Of a DNA stretch of 64,000 bases, positions 1-8,071 are shown piece after piece (the first letter of the stretch is position 1; each line of letters begins with the position of its first letter). The DNA is from CATOSP01 sp965216155 (GTDB lineage Bacteria > Chloroflexota > Dehalococcoidia > Lucifugimonadales > UBA3495): positions 1,674,001-1,738,000 of the forward strand of contig CBDCFD010000007.1 of NCBI GenBank assembly GCA_965216155.1, given 5' to 3'. A program made the translations under genes and the position numbers. The notes under the pieces are model-generated. The model ran no database searches, was not told the origin of the DNA, and saw nothing but the letters and a program-made list of their open reading frames with translations.

Positions 1-64
1 CTCGTCCACCACCTCCCCGCCCCGGCCCCGGCGCAGGAAGAACCGCTCCGCGGGCGTGCTGAAA

Positions 65-90
65 AGCCTGCCCCCGGCCCCGACCGGGGG
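65..90 (-). repeat. Palindromic insertion element copy 1 (frame-shifting variant)
   Basis: GC-rich variant of the palindromic insertion family, ending in the shared GGGGCAGGCT tail on the minus strand. It interrupts the IS66-type transposase just after codons reading NGYVWT. The original frame resumes one base out, so the net insertion is about 25 bp. Confidence 0.7.
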
Positions 91-334
91 TCCAGACGTA
101 GCCGTTTTTCCCGTTCTCCCGCCAACCCGTTTCATCGGCGTGGACCACCGGGCTGGAACGAATGCGCTCCAGCGACCCGTCCACTTCCCGCCCTCCCTGC
201 CGGGCAACCTGGTGGACGGCCCGGACGACGGCCCCAACGCTCAGTTTCAACTGGTGGAACGTTCGCAGATACCATTGGATGGTCCTTACGGGCAGCCGGG
301 CCTCTTCCCGCAGGGTCACTATCAGGCTTGACAG

Positions 335-359
335 AGCCTGCCCCGTACTGGATACGGGG
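335..359 (-). repeat. Palindromic insertion element copy 2 (in frame)
   Basis: Stem CCCCGTA/TACGGGG with loop TCCAG followed by CAGGCT on the minus strand. It inserts 24 bp, PVSSTGQA, after an Asn codon between LGVN and LSSLIVTL of the IS66-type transposase without breaking the frame. Confidence 0.85.
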
Positions 360-811
360 TTGACCCCCAGGCGCTGACGGCCTACAGCCAGACCTTTCAG
401 AGGGCCCCGGGGCAGCCGCCGTTTCCGGCACAGCGGACACGTCCGGGCTATGAATACGTGCTCCGTGACTTCCGCCGGGACTACCGGAATGTCTATGACT
501 TCCCGGGTCCGCTGCACCCAACCCCCGCTCAGGGTGGTATGGCATTCGGGGCAAGACTCCGGGGCGTGGACCACCCGCCCGGCGGGTTCCATCCGCGGCC
601 GGGCGAAGCCGTGCTGACGCTTCTTTCGCGGCTTCTTCTCCTGCTCCGCCGGCTTCTTGCGCCTGGCGGCAGGTTTATGCCCCGGCATCCTGGCCCCCAG
701 CCCGCCGCCGGACAGCCGGGCCTCCAAGCTTTCGACCCGCTGGCGCAGTTCGGCAATCGCGCCCTGTTGCCCGGTGATGACCCCCTGCTGTTCCGCGATA
801 ACCGCCAGCAG

Positions 812-836
812 AGCCTGCCCCGTACTGGATACGGGG
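812..836 (-). repeat. Palindromic insertion element copy 3 (in frame)
   Basis: Same stem, loop TCCAG and CAGGCT tail as the copy at 335-359. It lies near codon 12 of the transposase, where it again reads PVSSTGQA in frame before LLAVIAEQ. Confidence 0.85.
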
Positions 837-1064
837 GTTTCCCGGCTCGCCAGGTCCAGTCCTGTTTCCATTGTTCCCTTATGCCACAACTCCGCCCCGG
901 CCGCCAGTGCTTTTCAGCCCGGCGGCGGGCTTCGCCAAATTCGCCTCACCAACTCTGAACTGTTACTAGTTTCGGGCGGTTTGTAATGGTCTTGCTTCTG
1001 TACTATCATTCGTGATGGCAATCACAAACTCTCCATCTCTCTGTTCGTTGAGGCGCGCTATCGC

Positions 1065-2429
1065 ATGACCGTCGCTGGCCTCGTTATCATGGCTTCGGGC
1101 CTGCTGATCCTGGCGCTTACCAGCATCCCCCCGGTTACGCAAAAGCTGCGAGGCGGGATCTTCTACGGCTGGTGGGCCATTGCCCTGGCAGCCACGGTAA
1201 TGATTCTCAGCATCGTCCCCTTCTTCCACAGCATGACGGCCTGGTTCGTTGTTTTAGAGCGGCAATTCGGTTGGAACCGGACCCAGCTTTCCCTGGCTTT
1301 CTCCCTCTCCAGAGTGGAGGGCGGCATAATGGGGCCGCTTGAAGGACTCCTCATAGACAAGCTCGGCGCGCGGCGGATGGTTATCATCGGGACCACTATC
1401 CTGGGCGGCGGGTTCCTATTGTTCGGCCAAGTACGCGAACTCTGGCATTTTTACTTGGCGTTCCTCGTCATGAGTCTTGGCGGCGGTCTCGGCACCTGGC
1501 TCCCCATGATGACCGTGCTCAATAGCTGGTGGGTCCGCCGCCGGGCTACCTCCATGTCCTGGGTGCTTGTGGGCTACCGCCTTGGTGTGGTGGTGTTGGT
1601 CCCCCTGCTCACCTGGGCTATAGACGAAAATCAGTTCGGCTGGAAGGCGGGCGCAACTGGGATCGGCGTAGTCATACTTCTGGCCGCGTACCCCATCTCT
1701 CAGGCGGTACGGAACCGGCCCGAAGACTACGGCGAACTGCCCGATGGGGTAAGCGAGACCCCGGCTCCCCGGCTTGCCGGAGGTACCGAACCCGCCGCCG
1801 CCATCGTGGATGAGCGGAGCTTCACCTGGCAGGAGGCCATCCGGACCAAACCCTTCTGGCTGATGAGTGTCGGCCACGCCTGCTGCACCACGGTAGTCGT
1901 CACCATCATGGTCCACCTGGGACCTATGCTGGTCGACCGTGGGTTCTCCCTGCAGACCGTCGGTTTCGTCATTTCCATGTATACCGCTATAGGAATAGGA
2001 TCGACACTCGTGGGCGGCCATATCGGCGACCGGATACCCATCCGGCAGGCCATTTTCGGGTTCTCCATCATGCAGTCGCTTGGAGTCATCGTTCTTCTGG
2101 CAGCTCACACCCTTCCCGCAGTCTTCCTTTTCGCAATCTTTATGGGGCTGGGGGAAGGCCGTGGTTCGCTTACGACGGCTATTCGAGGCGTCTACTTCGG
2201 GAGGAAGTCCTTCGCCAGCATCATGGGCATGTCCATGGTGCCCATGAACGTTTTGCTTCTGATCGCACCCCTGTTTGCGGGCTTCATGTTCGACCAGACG
2301 GGCAGCTACACCGTACCTTTCACCTCAGTGGCCATCGTCAGTTCTTTCGGAGCCTCGCTGTTCCTGTTCCTGGGCGACCCGGCCAAACAGGCTCCAAGAT
2401 TGGCAACGAGTCCCGCCGCTGCCGACTAG
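1065..2429 (+). CDS. MFS transporter, monocarboxylate/oxalate-formate type
   Basis: A 454-residue polytopic protein with about twelve hydrophobic segments, starting with the YGWW signature of the first helix that is common in MFS monocarboxylate-type carriers, and a charged central loop near residues 220-250. It should move an organic acid across the cytoplasmic membrane; the substrate cannot be read. It is clearly paralogous to the carrier at 28329-29627, sharing WFVVLER, RVEG and SMGGG/GTWLPMMTVLN-type motifs. The first 30 or so residues before the YGWW motif are hydrophobic and absent from the paralogue, so the true start may lie further in. A weak GAGGCG lies about 11 bases before the chosen ATG. 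It is followed co-directionally by the EthD-like gene. Confidence 0.85.
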   Translation: MTVAGLVIMASGLLILALTSIPPVTQKLRGGIFYGWWAIALAATVMILSIVPFFHSMTAWFVVLERQFGWNRTQLSLAFSLSRVEGGIMGPLEGLLIDKLGARRMVIIGTTILGGGFLLFGQVRELWHFYLAFLVMSLGGGLGTWLPMMTVLNSWWVRRRATSMSWVLVGYRLGVVVLVPLLTWAIDENQFGWKAGATGIGVVILLAAYPISQAVRNRPEDYGELPDGVSETPAPRLAGGTEPAAAIVDERSFTWQEAIRTKPFWLMSVGHACCTTVVVTIMVHLGPMLVDRGFSLQTVGFVISMYTAIGIGSTLVGGHIGDRIPIRQAIFGFSIMQSLGVIVLLAAHTLPAVFLFAIFMGLGEGRGSLTTAIRGVYFGRKSFASIMGMSMVPMNVLLLIAPLFAGFMFDQTGSYTVPFTSVAIVSSFGASLFLFLGDPAKQAPRLATSPAAAD

Positions 2430-2556
2430 GGCTCGGGGGATTCGTCCCCGCCAGCAACCCGGTGGACATCTCCAGCCATCCGACGTACTATTCGCTTAAC
2501 CTGGCCTTCGCGCTTGGGCCGCGTCCTGCGCGAGTTGTTAGAGATTAGGAGGGACC

Positions 2557-3231
2557 ATGGAAGGACGATATCCCAACGGTTTGTTGCTGGCGATCACCAA
2601 CTGCACCGACGCTTCCAAGTCCGAGGAGTTCAATTACTGGTACAACCACATGCACGTGCCTGACGTCACAGGGCCCGGGATCTTCCGGCACGCTATTAGA
2701 TTTGCTAATTCGGACCCGGCCTCCCCGGCAGGGCAGTACGTGGCCACATACGAAACCGCCTGGGAAGAGGTCGAGAAGGCCATGCCGGTCCACCGGGAGG
2801 CCAGCGCCCGGGTCAGGGGAGACGAGGACCGGGGCACCCCATTGATTCAGCCCGTGACCGTCGGAGTGTTCAAGCGGAAGGGTGGAGAGTTCAATGCGGC
2901 CGCGAAGCCTGCCCTGGGTATCCTGCTGGTACTGAGCAACTGCAAGGACACACACGACGAGAAGGAATTCAACCGGTGGTATGAGGACGTCCACATCCCC
3001 GACATTCTCGACACCGGTGCGTACCATACTGCCTACCGGTATGTGAGCACAGACCCTGAGGCTACCAAGGGAAAGTACCTGGCCCTCTACGAGACCGACA
3101 TCCGGGACGCCGCCGCTGCCAGGGAGAAGCTGAGTGCAGTGCGGGATGATTGGACGGCCCGCGGCCGACTGTACGACGGTATCGACGTGGTGGCGTCGCT
3201 AACCGCCGACCGCATCTGGCCGATGGACTAG
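2557..3231 (+). CDS. Tandem EthD/dimeric alpha-beta barrel-like protein
   Basis: Two homologous halves of roughly 110 residues each carry the signatures NYWYNHMHVPDV (about residue 27) and NRWYEDVHIPDI (about residue 131), typical of EthD-like and related dimeric alpha-beta-barrel proteins. Most relatives are single-domain and dimerise; here one chain appears to supply both halves. Such proteins are often accessory to oxygenases or handle small aromatic or polyketide-like substrates; the reaction here is unknown. The start is supported by GGAGG five bases before ATG. It lies downstream of an MFS carrier on the same strand, so an uptake-plus-conversion unit is plausible. A hairpin terminator follows. 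Confidence 0.75.
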   Translation: MEGRYPNGLLLAITNCTDASKSEEFNYWYNHMHVPDVTGPGIFRHAIRFANSDPASPAGQYVATYETAWEEVEKAMPVHREASARVRGDEDRGTPLIQPVTVGVFKRKGGEFNAAAKPALGILLVLSNCKDTHDEKEFNRWYEDVHIPDILDTGAYHTAYRYVSTDPEATKGKYLALYETDIRDAAAAREKLSAVRDDWTARGRLYDGIDVVASLTADRIWPMD

Positions 3232-3241
3232 CCCGGCAAAA

Positions 3242-3270
3242 ACCAGCCCCCCGTTGATCGGGGGACTGGT
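3242..3270. terminator. Bidirectional hairpin terminator
   Basis: Arms ACCAGCCCCCCG and CGGGGGACTGGT pair almost completely (one mismatch) around TTGAT. The hairpin lies between the convergent genes ending at 3231 (+) and 3302 (-). No long T tract follows on either side. Confidence 0.6.
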
Positions 3271-3301
3271 CCACACTGTAGTCGTTGGACGCGCTCGGCG
3301 A

Positions 3302-4474
3302 TTACCGGGCGCGTTGTTCTGCGTAACTCTGGCGCGCCCGGTCAAGGGCGCGGGTCCTTCCGGCCACGAGCGTGTCCTTGCGCTCGGCGGCCCACTGGTT
3401 GGACGCCTGGGTGCCAACAACCGAGCCCTGGAACTGGGGCATAACGTAGCGGGCCAGAAGTTCGTAGCTGTGAAGCATCTTCTCCCTGGGCGCCCAGTCG
3501 ATGGTCTGGACAAGGAACCCGCCGAATCCGCCGCTCTGCTCGTCCAGCCGCTTGATGGCCTCGACACAGTCGTCGGGGGTGCCGATGATCCAACTACCCG
3601 AGTCGACCATATAGTCGACGACCTTTTCCAGCGGCCCATCGAATACCGGCTTTCGTCCGTTGGTGCCTTCGGAGTACTCCCGCAAGTAGCGGCCGGAGCC
3701 GAGCCTCGCTTCCTCGATGGCCTCTTTCCGGGTCTCCGCCAGGTGGACCGGCAGCACCAGCCTCCAGTCGTCGCGGTTCACGGTTTGATTGTGCTCCGCG
3801 GCCGAGTCTTCGGCAATGTCCCAGAGGGCTTTCAGGTCTGAAGGGCCTGAGCTAGGGTCTCTGGGAACAGTGATGGTAAGGACGGCCGCGCTGTACTTGC
3901 CCGCCAACGCCACTCCTGCGGGAGTCTGCACCGAGGCAACGGCCACGGGCATGTATGGTTTTTGGTAGGGCCGGAGCTGGAGCATCGCCTCGTTGAGCTC
4001 GAACCAGTCGCTCTTGTAGGTGATCGGCTCGGTCTCGGTGAACAGCCGGAGGACGATACCCAGGGCTTCATCCATGCGCTCCCGCTGCACCTCGTGGGGA
4101 ATGCCCATCATGTATGCGTCGCCGGGCAGGGCTCCAGGCCCGACGCCAAGCATGACCCGCCCGTGGGTCATGTGGTCTAGCTGCACCATTCGGTTGGCTA
4201 CCATCAACGGGTGATGGTAGGGCAGGCTGATCACGCCCGAGCCCAGCTTGATGTGACGGGTCCGGTCAGCCGCCACAGCCATGAAGATCTCCGGGGAAGA
4301 AATCGTCTCCCAACCCGCGCTGTGGTGCTCGCCGATCCAGGCTTCGTCGAAACCCAGGTAATCGAGCCACTGCACAAGCTCCAAGTCGCGGTCGATTGCC
4401 AGGGTCGGGTTCTCGCCGACCCGGTGGAAGGGACCCAGGAAGATGCCGAATTTCATCCGTTCAGGTAGTGCCAT
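3302..4474 (-). CDS. LLM-class flavin-dependent oxidoreductase (bacterial luciferase-like)
   Basis: A 390-residue TIM-barrel monooxygenase of the luciferase-like family (PF00296 type). Visible features are MKFGIFLGPF at the first strand, GFDEAWIGEHH, and the block LGSGVISLPYHHPL followed by GVGPG, which in relatives contacts flavin phosphate. It should use reduced FMN (or F420) and oxygen to oxidise an unknown organic substrate. It resembles the paralogue at 27013-28098 more than its operon neighbours. GAGGTGG stands six bases before the ATG; the internal Met at KFGIF is an alternative start. It is last in a minus-strand operon, 35 bases after the amidohydrolase. Confidence 0.88.
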   Translation of the reverse strand: MALPERMKFGIFLGPFHRVGENPTLAIDRDLELVQWLDYLGFDEAWIGEHHSAGWETISSPEIFMAVAADRTRHIKLGSGVISLPYHHPLMVANRMVQLDHMTHGRVMLGVGPGALPGDAYMMGIPHEVQRERMDEALGIVLRLFTETEPITYKSDWFELNEAMLQLRPYQKPYMPVAVASVQTPAGVALAGKYSAAVLTITVPRDPSSGPSDLKALWDIAEDSAAEHNQTVNRDDWRLVLPVHLAETRKEAIEEARLGSGRYLREYSEGTNGRKPVFDGPLEKVVDYMVDSGSWIIGTPDDCVEAIKRLDEQSGGFGGFLVQTIDWAPREKMLHSYELLARYVMPQFQGSVVGTQASNQWAAERKDTLVAGRTRALDRARQSYAEQRAR

Positions 4475-4509
4475 CCAAGTCCACCTCGTTCCTGATCATA
4501 TTATTCCGG

Positions 4510-5532
4510 TCAGTTGATGCGGTACACGCGGGTCGCGGTGTCGTGGAACATGTCGGCTCGTTCACTGGCCGAATAGTCCTTGGACAGCCGTTTGAATGCG
4601 TTGTACATGATGTTGTAGGAGTAAGATACCTTGTCCACCGGAAAATTGCTCTCGAACATGCACCGGCTGGGTCCGAACTGCTCAATGCAGTAATTCATCA
4701 ACGGGGACATGGCCTCGGCCAACTCCTCCGAGCCGATGGGCGTCTCGCGGAGGTGCCAGTCGAAGCCGGTGCGGGGCATCCCGATGCCGCCCAGCTTCAT
4801 GTTTACGTTGGGACATTCCGCCACGGCGGCGATGCCGGACCGCCAGTTGGCCAGCACTTCGTCGTCCCGGTTGGCGTAGGGGCCGACTCTCTGGAGGCCG
4901 CCGATGTGGTTGAGGATGATGGTCAAGTCGGGGACAGTCTTGGCGAAGTCGGCCAACTCGGGTAGCTGTGGGTGATACATCCAGCCTTCGAGGGACAGTC
5001 CCATGCGGGCCAAGACCCTTGCTCCGGCGAGGAAGGTCTCGCTGCCCAACTGGTTCGGTTGTGCGATAGCGGCGGTGTTCTCAACCTGGGGATTCGGGTC
5101 CCATGTCACCGAGTGCCGGATGCCCCGGAACCTGTTGGGGCTGGCCGCCTGCAGCGCCTCTAACACCGGCTCAACCCGGTCGGCCAGGTGCAGGTTGGCG
5201 TGGCCGACGATGGCCGTGGCCGCCTTGCAGGGACCGTACAGGCCGGTGTCGCCGGCCGCGGCGAGGCCCTGGACGAACTCCACTTCCCCAACCGGGCGCA
5301 ATTCCTCGGGACCGTCAGCGCGGTACATCGAGCGCGCCTCCACGAACACGGTCGAACGGACGTTGTGACCGCTGTTGGTGTCGGCTGCCAACTCGTGCAA
5401 GAGGTATCTTTGGTAGGGGATCCGCTGGGCGCGCAGGTCCCAGAAGTGGTGATGCGGATCGCAGATGGGCAGGTCGGGCTCCAGGGCTGGTTCGGTGGTC
5501 AGGTCCAGCCAGTCATTGCCTCCGAATGGCAT
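4510..5532 (-). CDS. Amidohydrolase family protein (TIM-barrel metal-dependent hydrolase)
   Basis: The N-terminal ICDPHHHFWD motif supplies the metal-binding His pair of the amidohydrolase-2 group (ACMSD/2-pyrone-dicarboxylate lactonase-like). Later motifs are ILNHIGG and a C-terminal MFESNFPVDK that carries the last acidic/Pro signature. About 340 residues is normal for the family. It probably hydrolyses or decarboxylates a cyclic or aromatic-derived acid. The ATG at 5532 is preferred over the longer frame because GGAGG precedes it by six bases. It sits between two flavin monooxygenases, suggesting that it acts on their product. Confidence 0.85.
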   Translation of the reverse strand: MPFGGNDWLDLTTEPALEPDLPICDPHHHFWDLRAQRIPYQRYLLHELAADTNSGHNVRSTVFVEARSMYRADGPEELRPVGEVEFVQGLAAAGDTGLYGPCKAATAIVGHANLHLADRVEPVLEALQAASPNRFRGIRHSVTWDPNPQVENTAAIAQPNQLGSETFLAGARVLARMGLSLEGWMYHPQLPELADFAKTVPDLTIILNHIGGLQRVGPYANRDDEVLANWRSGIAAVAECPNVNMKLGGIGMPRTGFDWHLRETPIGSEELAEAMSPLMNYCIEQFGPSRCMFESNFPVDKVSYSYNIMYNAFKRLSKDYSASERADMFHDTATRVYRIN

Positions 5533-5595
5533 GATGACCCTCCAAAGCAATATTTTGGGCGGGAATAAGCGGCTCCATAATACCACACTGCCGTT

Positions 5596-6630
5596 TTAGG
5601 CCGCTGCCAGTGAAGGAAATATCACATCCCTGAACGCCTGTAGCTCCCGGTGCGGGAACTCGTAGGTCTCAGAGGTCATCAAGTAGAGACGCTTGATCCC
5701 GTGGGCTTCGGCTTCACGCAAGCGTTGAGCGCAGTATTCAGGGGTGCCGATGAGACCGATGGCGTCGCACATTTGGGCGAGAAGGTCATCGGGCATGAAC
5801 GCGCACAGCCGCTTGGCTTCCTCCCAGTCCTCGGCGTGGGGTATGTCGGGGTAAAGCTCCCGCAGCCCCTGGGGAATCTCCAGGTCTTGCGGGTCTATGC
5901 CCGCGGCCTTGAGGTAGGGTTCGTGGGAAGTCTCAATCAGACGTTGGGCGCACAGGGGCCGGGCAATCTCCCGGGCCTCCTGCTGGTCTTCGTGGATGAT
6001 GGTTGTGGCGGTCAGGGCCATCTCGATTTCGGCGGGGTCACGTCCGGCGCGGGCGGCCCCCGCCTCCAGGTGTTTGCGAGCAACATCGAGGGACCCCGGG
6101 TCGATACCCACTTGCAACAGCACGCCGTCGGCCACCTCCCCGGCAAGCTCGATGGCCCGCGGCCCGTGGGCGGCGATGAATATGGGAGGAGTTTCGGCGT
6201 CGCCGTGGCGCATCCGGCTGTTGGCGCCGTTGAATGAGACCTCTTCCCCGCGCAGAAGTTCTTTCATGGTCAAGACTGCCCGGCGCATCTGTCTCACGGA
6301 GGCCGGACGCACGCCCACCGTCTGCACCGAACTGAAACCCCGGCCCATCCAAAACTCGACCCGGCCCGGCGCAAGCTCGGCTACAGTCTTGATCGCCGAA
6401 GCCAGGACGGACACATGACGGGTCACGGGGTTGATAACCGCCGATGAAATCCTGATCCGCTCGGTGGCCTGAAGAGCGAATGCCATGCTAACGAAAACGT
6501 CGCGCTCCAGCAGTTGGGAGTCCAGCACTCCCACGCCGTCGAACCCCGCTTCCTCGGCTTGCCGCGCAAATCCGGCCAGTTCGGTGACGGGCTTGCAGGG
6601 CGGGACCCTGAGATCGATCTGGATGGCCAT
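5596..6630 (-). CDS. LLM-class flavin-dependent oxidoreductase
   Basis: A 344-residue luciferase-like barrel with GFDGVGVLDSQLLERDVFV near residue 33, SSAVINPVTRH, and the FWMGRGFSS segment in place of the usual GxG(S/T)G loop. The C-terminal GLIGTPEYCAQRL helix is typical of F420/FMN-dependent members. It is second in the minus-strand operon, 51 bases after the previous gene and 63 before the amidohydrolase. GGAGG stands upstream of the ATG. The substrate is unknown; reduced FMN or F420 are both possible cofactors. It is distant from its two operon paralogues, which argues for distinct steps rather than a recent duplication. Confidence 0.87.
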   Translation of the reverse strand: MAIQIDLRVPPCKPVTELAGFARQAEEAGFDGVGVLDSQLLERDVFVSMAFALQATERIRISSAVINPVTRHVSVLASAIKTVAELAPGRVEFWMGRGFSSVQTVGVRPASVRQMRRAVLTMKELLRGEEVSFNGANSRMRHGDAETPPIFIAAHGPRAIELAGEVADGVLLQVGIDPGSLDVARKHLEAGAARAGRDPAEIEMALTATTIIHEDQQEAREIARPLCAQRLIETSHEPYLKAAGIDPQDLEIPQGLRELYPDIPHAEDWEEAKRLCAFMPDDLLAQMCDAIGLIGTPEYCAQRLREAEAHGIKRLYLMTSETYEFPHRELQAFRDVIFPSLAAA

Positions 6631-6681
6631 CTCTGCCTCCGGGGACTGATTTCCGGGACGGTTGGGCGGTAAGAGTCTGGC

Positions 6682-7776
6682 TCACCAGGATGGGTCGAAG
6701 GGTTCCTCGTTGACCTCGTTGACCAGGTCCATCAGGCGGCCAAGGACCTCGATGCGCTCGTTCAGGTTGGGCGCGGACAGGCCGGTGCGTCCCACAGCCC
6801 GATACCGCAGGGATGCGGACAGGGTATTCACTCCCGCGTCCCGGTAGGCCCGGATGCGCTCCTTGACCATCTCGCCGGTGCCCAGCAGGTTGGACTTCAG
6901 GACCATCTCTGAGGGCACAAGCTTGCGCGCCTCGTCCCTCCGCCCGTCGACCCAGAGGTCCTGCACCTTCTTGGCCTCGTCGGCGAACCCGGCGCGGCTG
7001 TAGGCGGCATTATAAAAATTGAACTGGCGGGAACCCATCGCGCCAAGACTGAAGGCCAGCCCCGGCTTCAGTGCCTCAACGGCCGCGTCTACATCCTCGG
7101 TGAAGAGCACAGTGCCGCCCACCTGAAGGTCGATGTCTGCCATTGATCTGCCAGCCTTATCCGCGCCTTGCCGAATGTGGTCAAAGAATGTGTCGGCGTG
7201 TTCGGGCATGAAGGATGTGCCCTTCCATCCGTCGGCCATCTCGCCGGTGAGGCGCAGGTTTCGTGGGCCCAGGGACGCTATGTAAATCGGAATGCCGGGC
7301 ATGGCGGGAGACTCTGTGCGGATGGACTTGCCTTGCCCCTCCCGCACCGGCAGCCGGTGGTTGCGGCCCTGGTAGGCCACCCGCTGCCCGGAGAAGACCT
7401 GCCTCATTATGTCGATGGTTTCCCGCGTGCGTCCTATGGGGTCGTCGAACATGACTCCGTGAAAACCCTCGATGACCTGGGGGCCGCTGGTCCCGATTCC
7501 AAGCAGGAACCTGCCCCCGGACATAGAGTAGAGGGACATGGCCGTCATAGCCGTGTTGGTGGGAGTGCGCGTGCCTATCTGGAGGACTCCGGTGCCCAGC
7601 TTGATCGTCGATGTTTTGGCCGCCAGGTAGGCCAGCGGAGTCGCGCCGTCGAACCCCCACGCTTCCGGCGACCAGATGCTATCCACCCCCAACCTCTCGG
7701 CCTCGATGGCGAAGGTGGAGAGCTCGTCCCAGTCGGCGACGGCGTAACCGTGAATGAATCCGGTGGAGACTCGCAT
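6682..7776 (-). CDS. LLM-class flavin-dependent oxidoreductase, first gene of operon
   Basis: A 364-residue luciferase-like protein: GVDSIWSPEAWGFD near residue 34, LGTGVLQIGTRTPTNTAM, and FLLGIGTSGPQVIEGFHG, the cofactor-binding loop of F420-dependent members. The strong GGAGG seven bases before the ATG at 7776 fixes the start. It is first in an operon that runs into another flavin monooxygenase, an amidohydrolase and a third flavin monooxygenase. The enzyme likely oxygenates or dehydrogenates a carbon substrate. Confidence 0.88.
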   Translation of the reverse strand: MRVSTGFIHGYAVADWDELSTFAIEAERLGVDSIWSPEAWGFDGATPLAYLAAKTSTIKLGTGVLQIGTRTPTNTAMTAMSLYSMSGGRFLLGIGTSGPQVIEGFHGVMFDDPIGRTRETIDIMRQVFSGQRVAYQGRNHRLPVREGQGKSIRTESPAMPGIPIYIASLGPRNLRLTGEMADGWKGTSFMPEHADTFFDHIRQGADKAGRSMADIDLQVGGTVLFTEDVDAAVEALKPGLAFSLGAMGSRQFNFYNAAYSRAGFADEAKKVQDLWVDGRRDEARKLVPSEMVLKSNLLGTGEMVKERIRAYRDAGVNTLSASLRYRAVGRTGLSAPNLNERIEVLGRLMDLVNEVNEEPFDPSW

Positions 7777-7903
7777 TCAGGCCCTCCTCGAGCAGTCCGG
7801 TGATGTCCGCGCGGCGGCCAAGACCGCGACGCCGATAGTGTACCGTCACCCGTCCCGACACACAATTGGCGCGGGGCCGCTAGACGACCACCGGACGACA
7901 GTC

Positions 7904-7924
7904 GGGCAACCACAAGGGTTGCCC
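7904..7924. repeat. Dispersed hairpin repeat
   Basis: GGGCAACC and GGTTGCCC form a perfect 8-bp stem around a 5-base loop, followed by CCTACA. It resembles the core of the large palindrome at 45996-46051 (TAGGGGCA-type arms) and sits directly at the broken end of the gatB remnant. Confidence 0.6.
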
Positions 7925-7936
7925 CTACAAGCGACA

Positions 7937-8071
7937 TTACGAGGAAGGGAAGTGTTGGAGTTTGGCTACGTCCTCTACCAGGTGCACCCGGTCGACGCCG
8001 ATGGCCCTGGACCGACCGTCAACCTGGATTTCCAGGCAACCGTTGACTGCCAGGGGCAGGTCATATTGGGG
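7937..8071 (-). pseudogene. gatB: gatB remnant, segment downstream of the IS insertion
   Basis: In the minus frame this reads PQYDLPLAVNGCLEIQVDGR then RVHLVEDVAKL, matching the middle of Asp/Glu-tRNA(Gln) amidotransferase subunit B. The frame ends in TAA soon after, beside a dispersed hairpin, so the C-terminal half is missing. Joined to the segment at 9317-9386 across one copy of a 10-bp repeat, it gives an uninterrupted GCQIPQYDLPLAVNG. GatB amidates Glu-tRNA(Gln); this copy cannot function. Confidence 0.75.

Larger units (their letters stand above)
1..871 (-). pseudogene. IS66-type transposase (TnpC-like), N-terminal part, running off the window
   Basis: The minus frame from the ATG at 871-869 reads a coiled-coil start (about residues 20-50), a Lys/Arg-rich linker, a zinc-finger-like segment with CPEC and CPLC pairs, and the start of the DDE domain with the motif VHADETGW, the usual IS66 order. 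DDE transposases of this family cut and paste their own element. Three short palindromic insertions lie inside it. Those at 812-836 and 335-359 keep the frame and add PVSSTGQA. The one at 65-90 adds about 25 bp, so the expected continuation (FSTPAERFFLRR) is found one frame over. The copy is therefore probably inactive unless the shift is bypassed. The C-terminal half and element end lie outside the window. The family assignment rests on motif order; the lesion is read directly. Confidence 0.8.

Noticed and set aside
132..986. Several overlapping open frames on both strands at the window start
   Set aside because: They are shadows of the IS66-type transposase frame read from 871 to 1; their peptides are Pro/Arg/Gly-rich with no motifs.
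2905..2925. AAGCCTGCCCTGGG resembling the tail of the palindromic insertion family
   Set aside because: No stem follows and the protein aligns with its own first half without an insertion.
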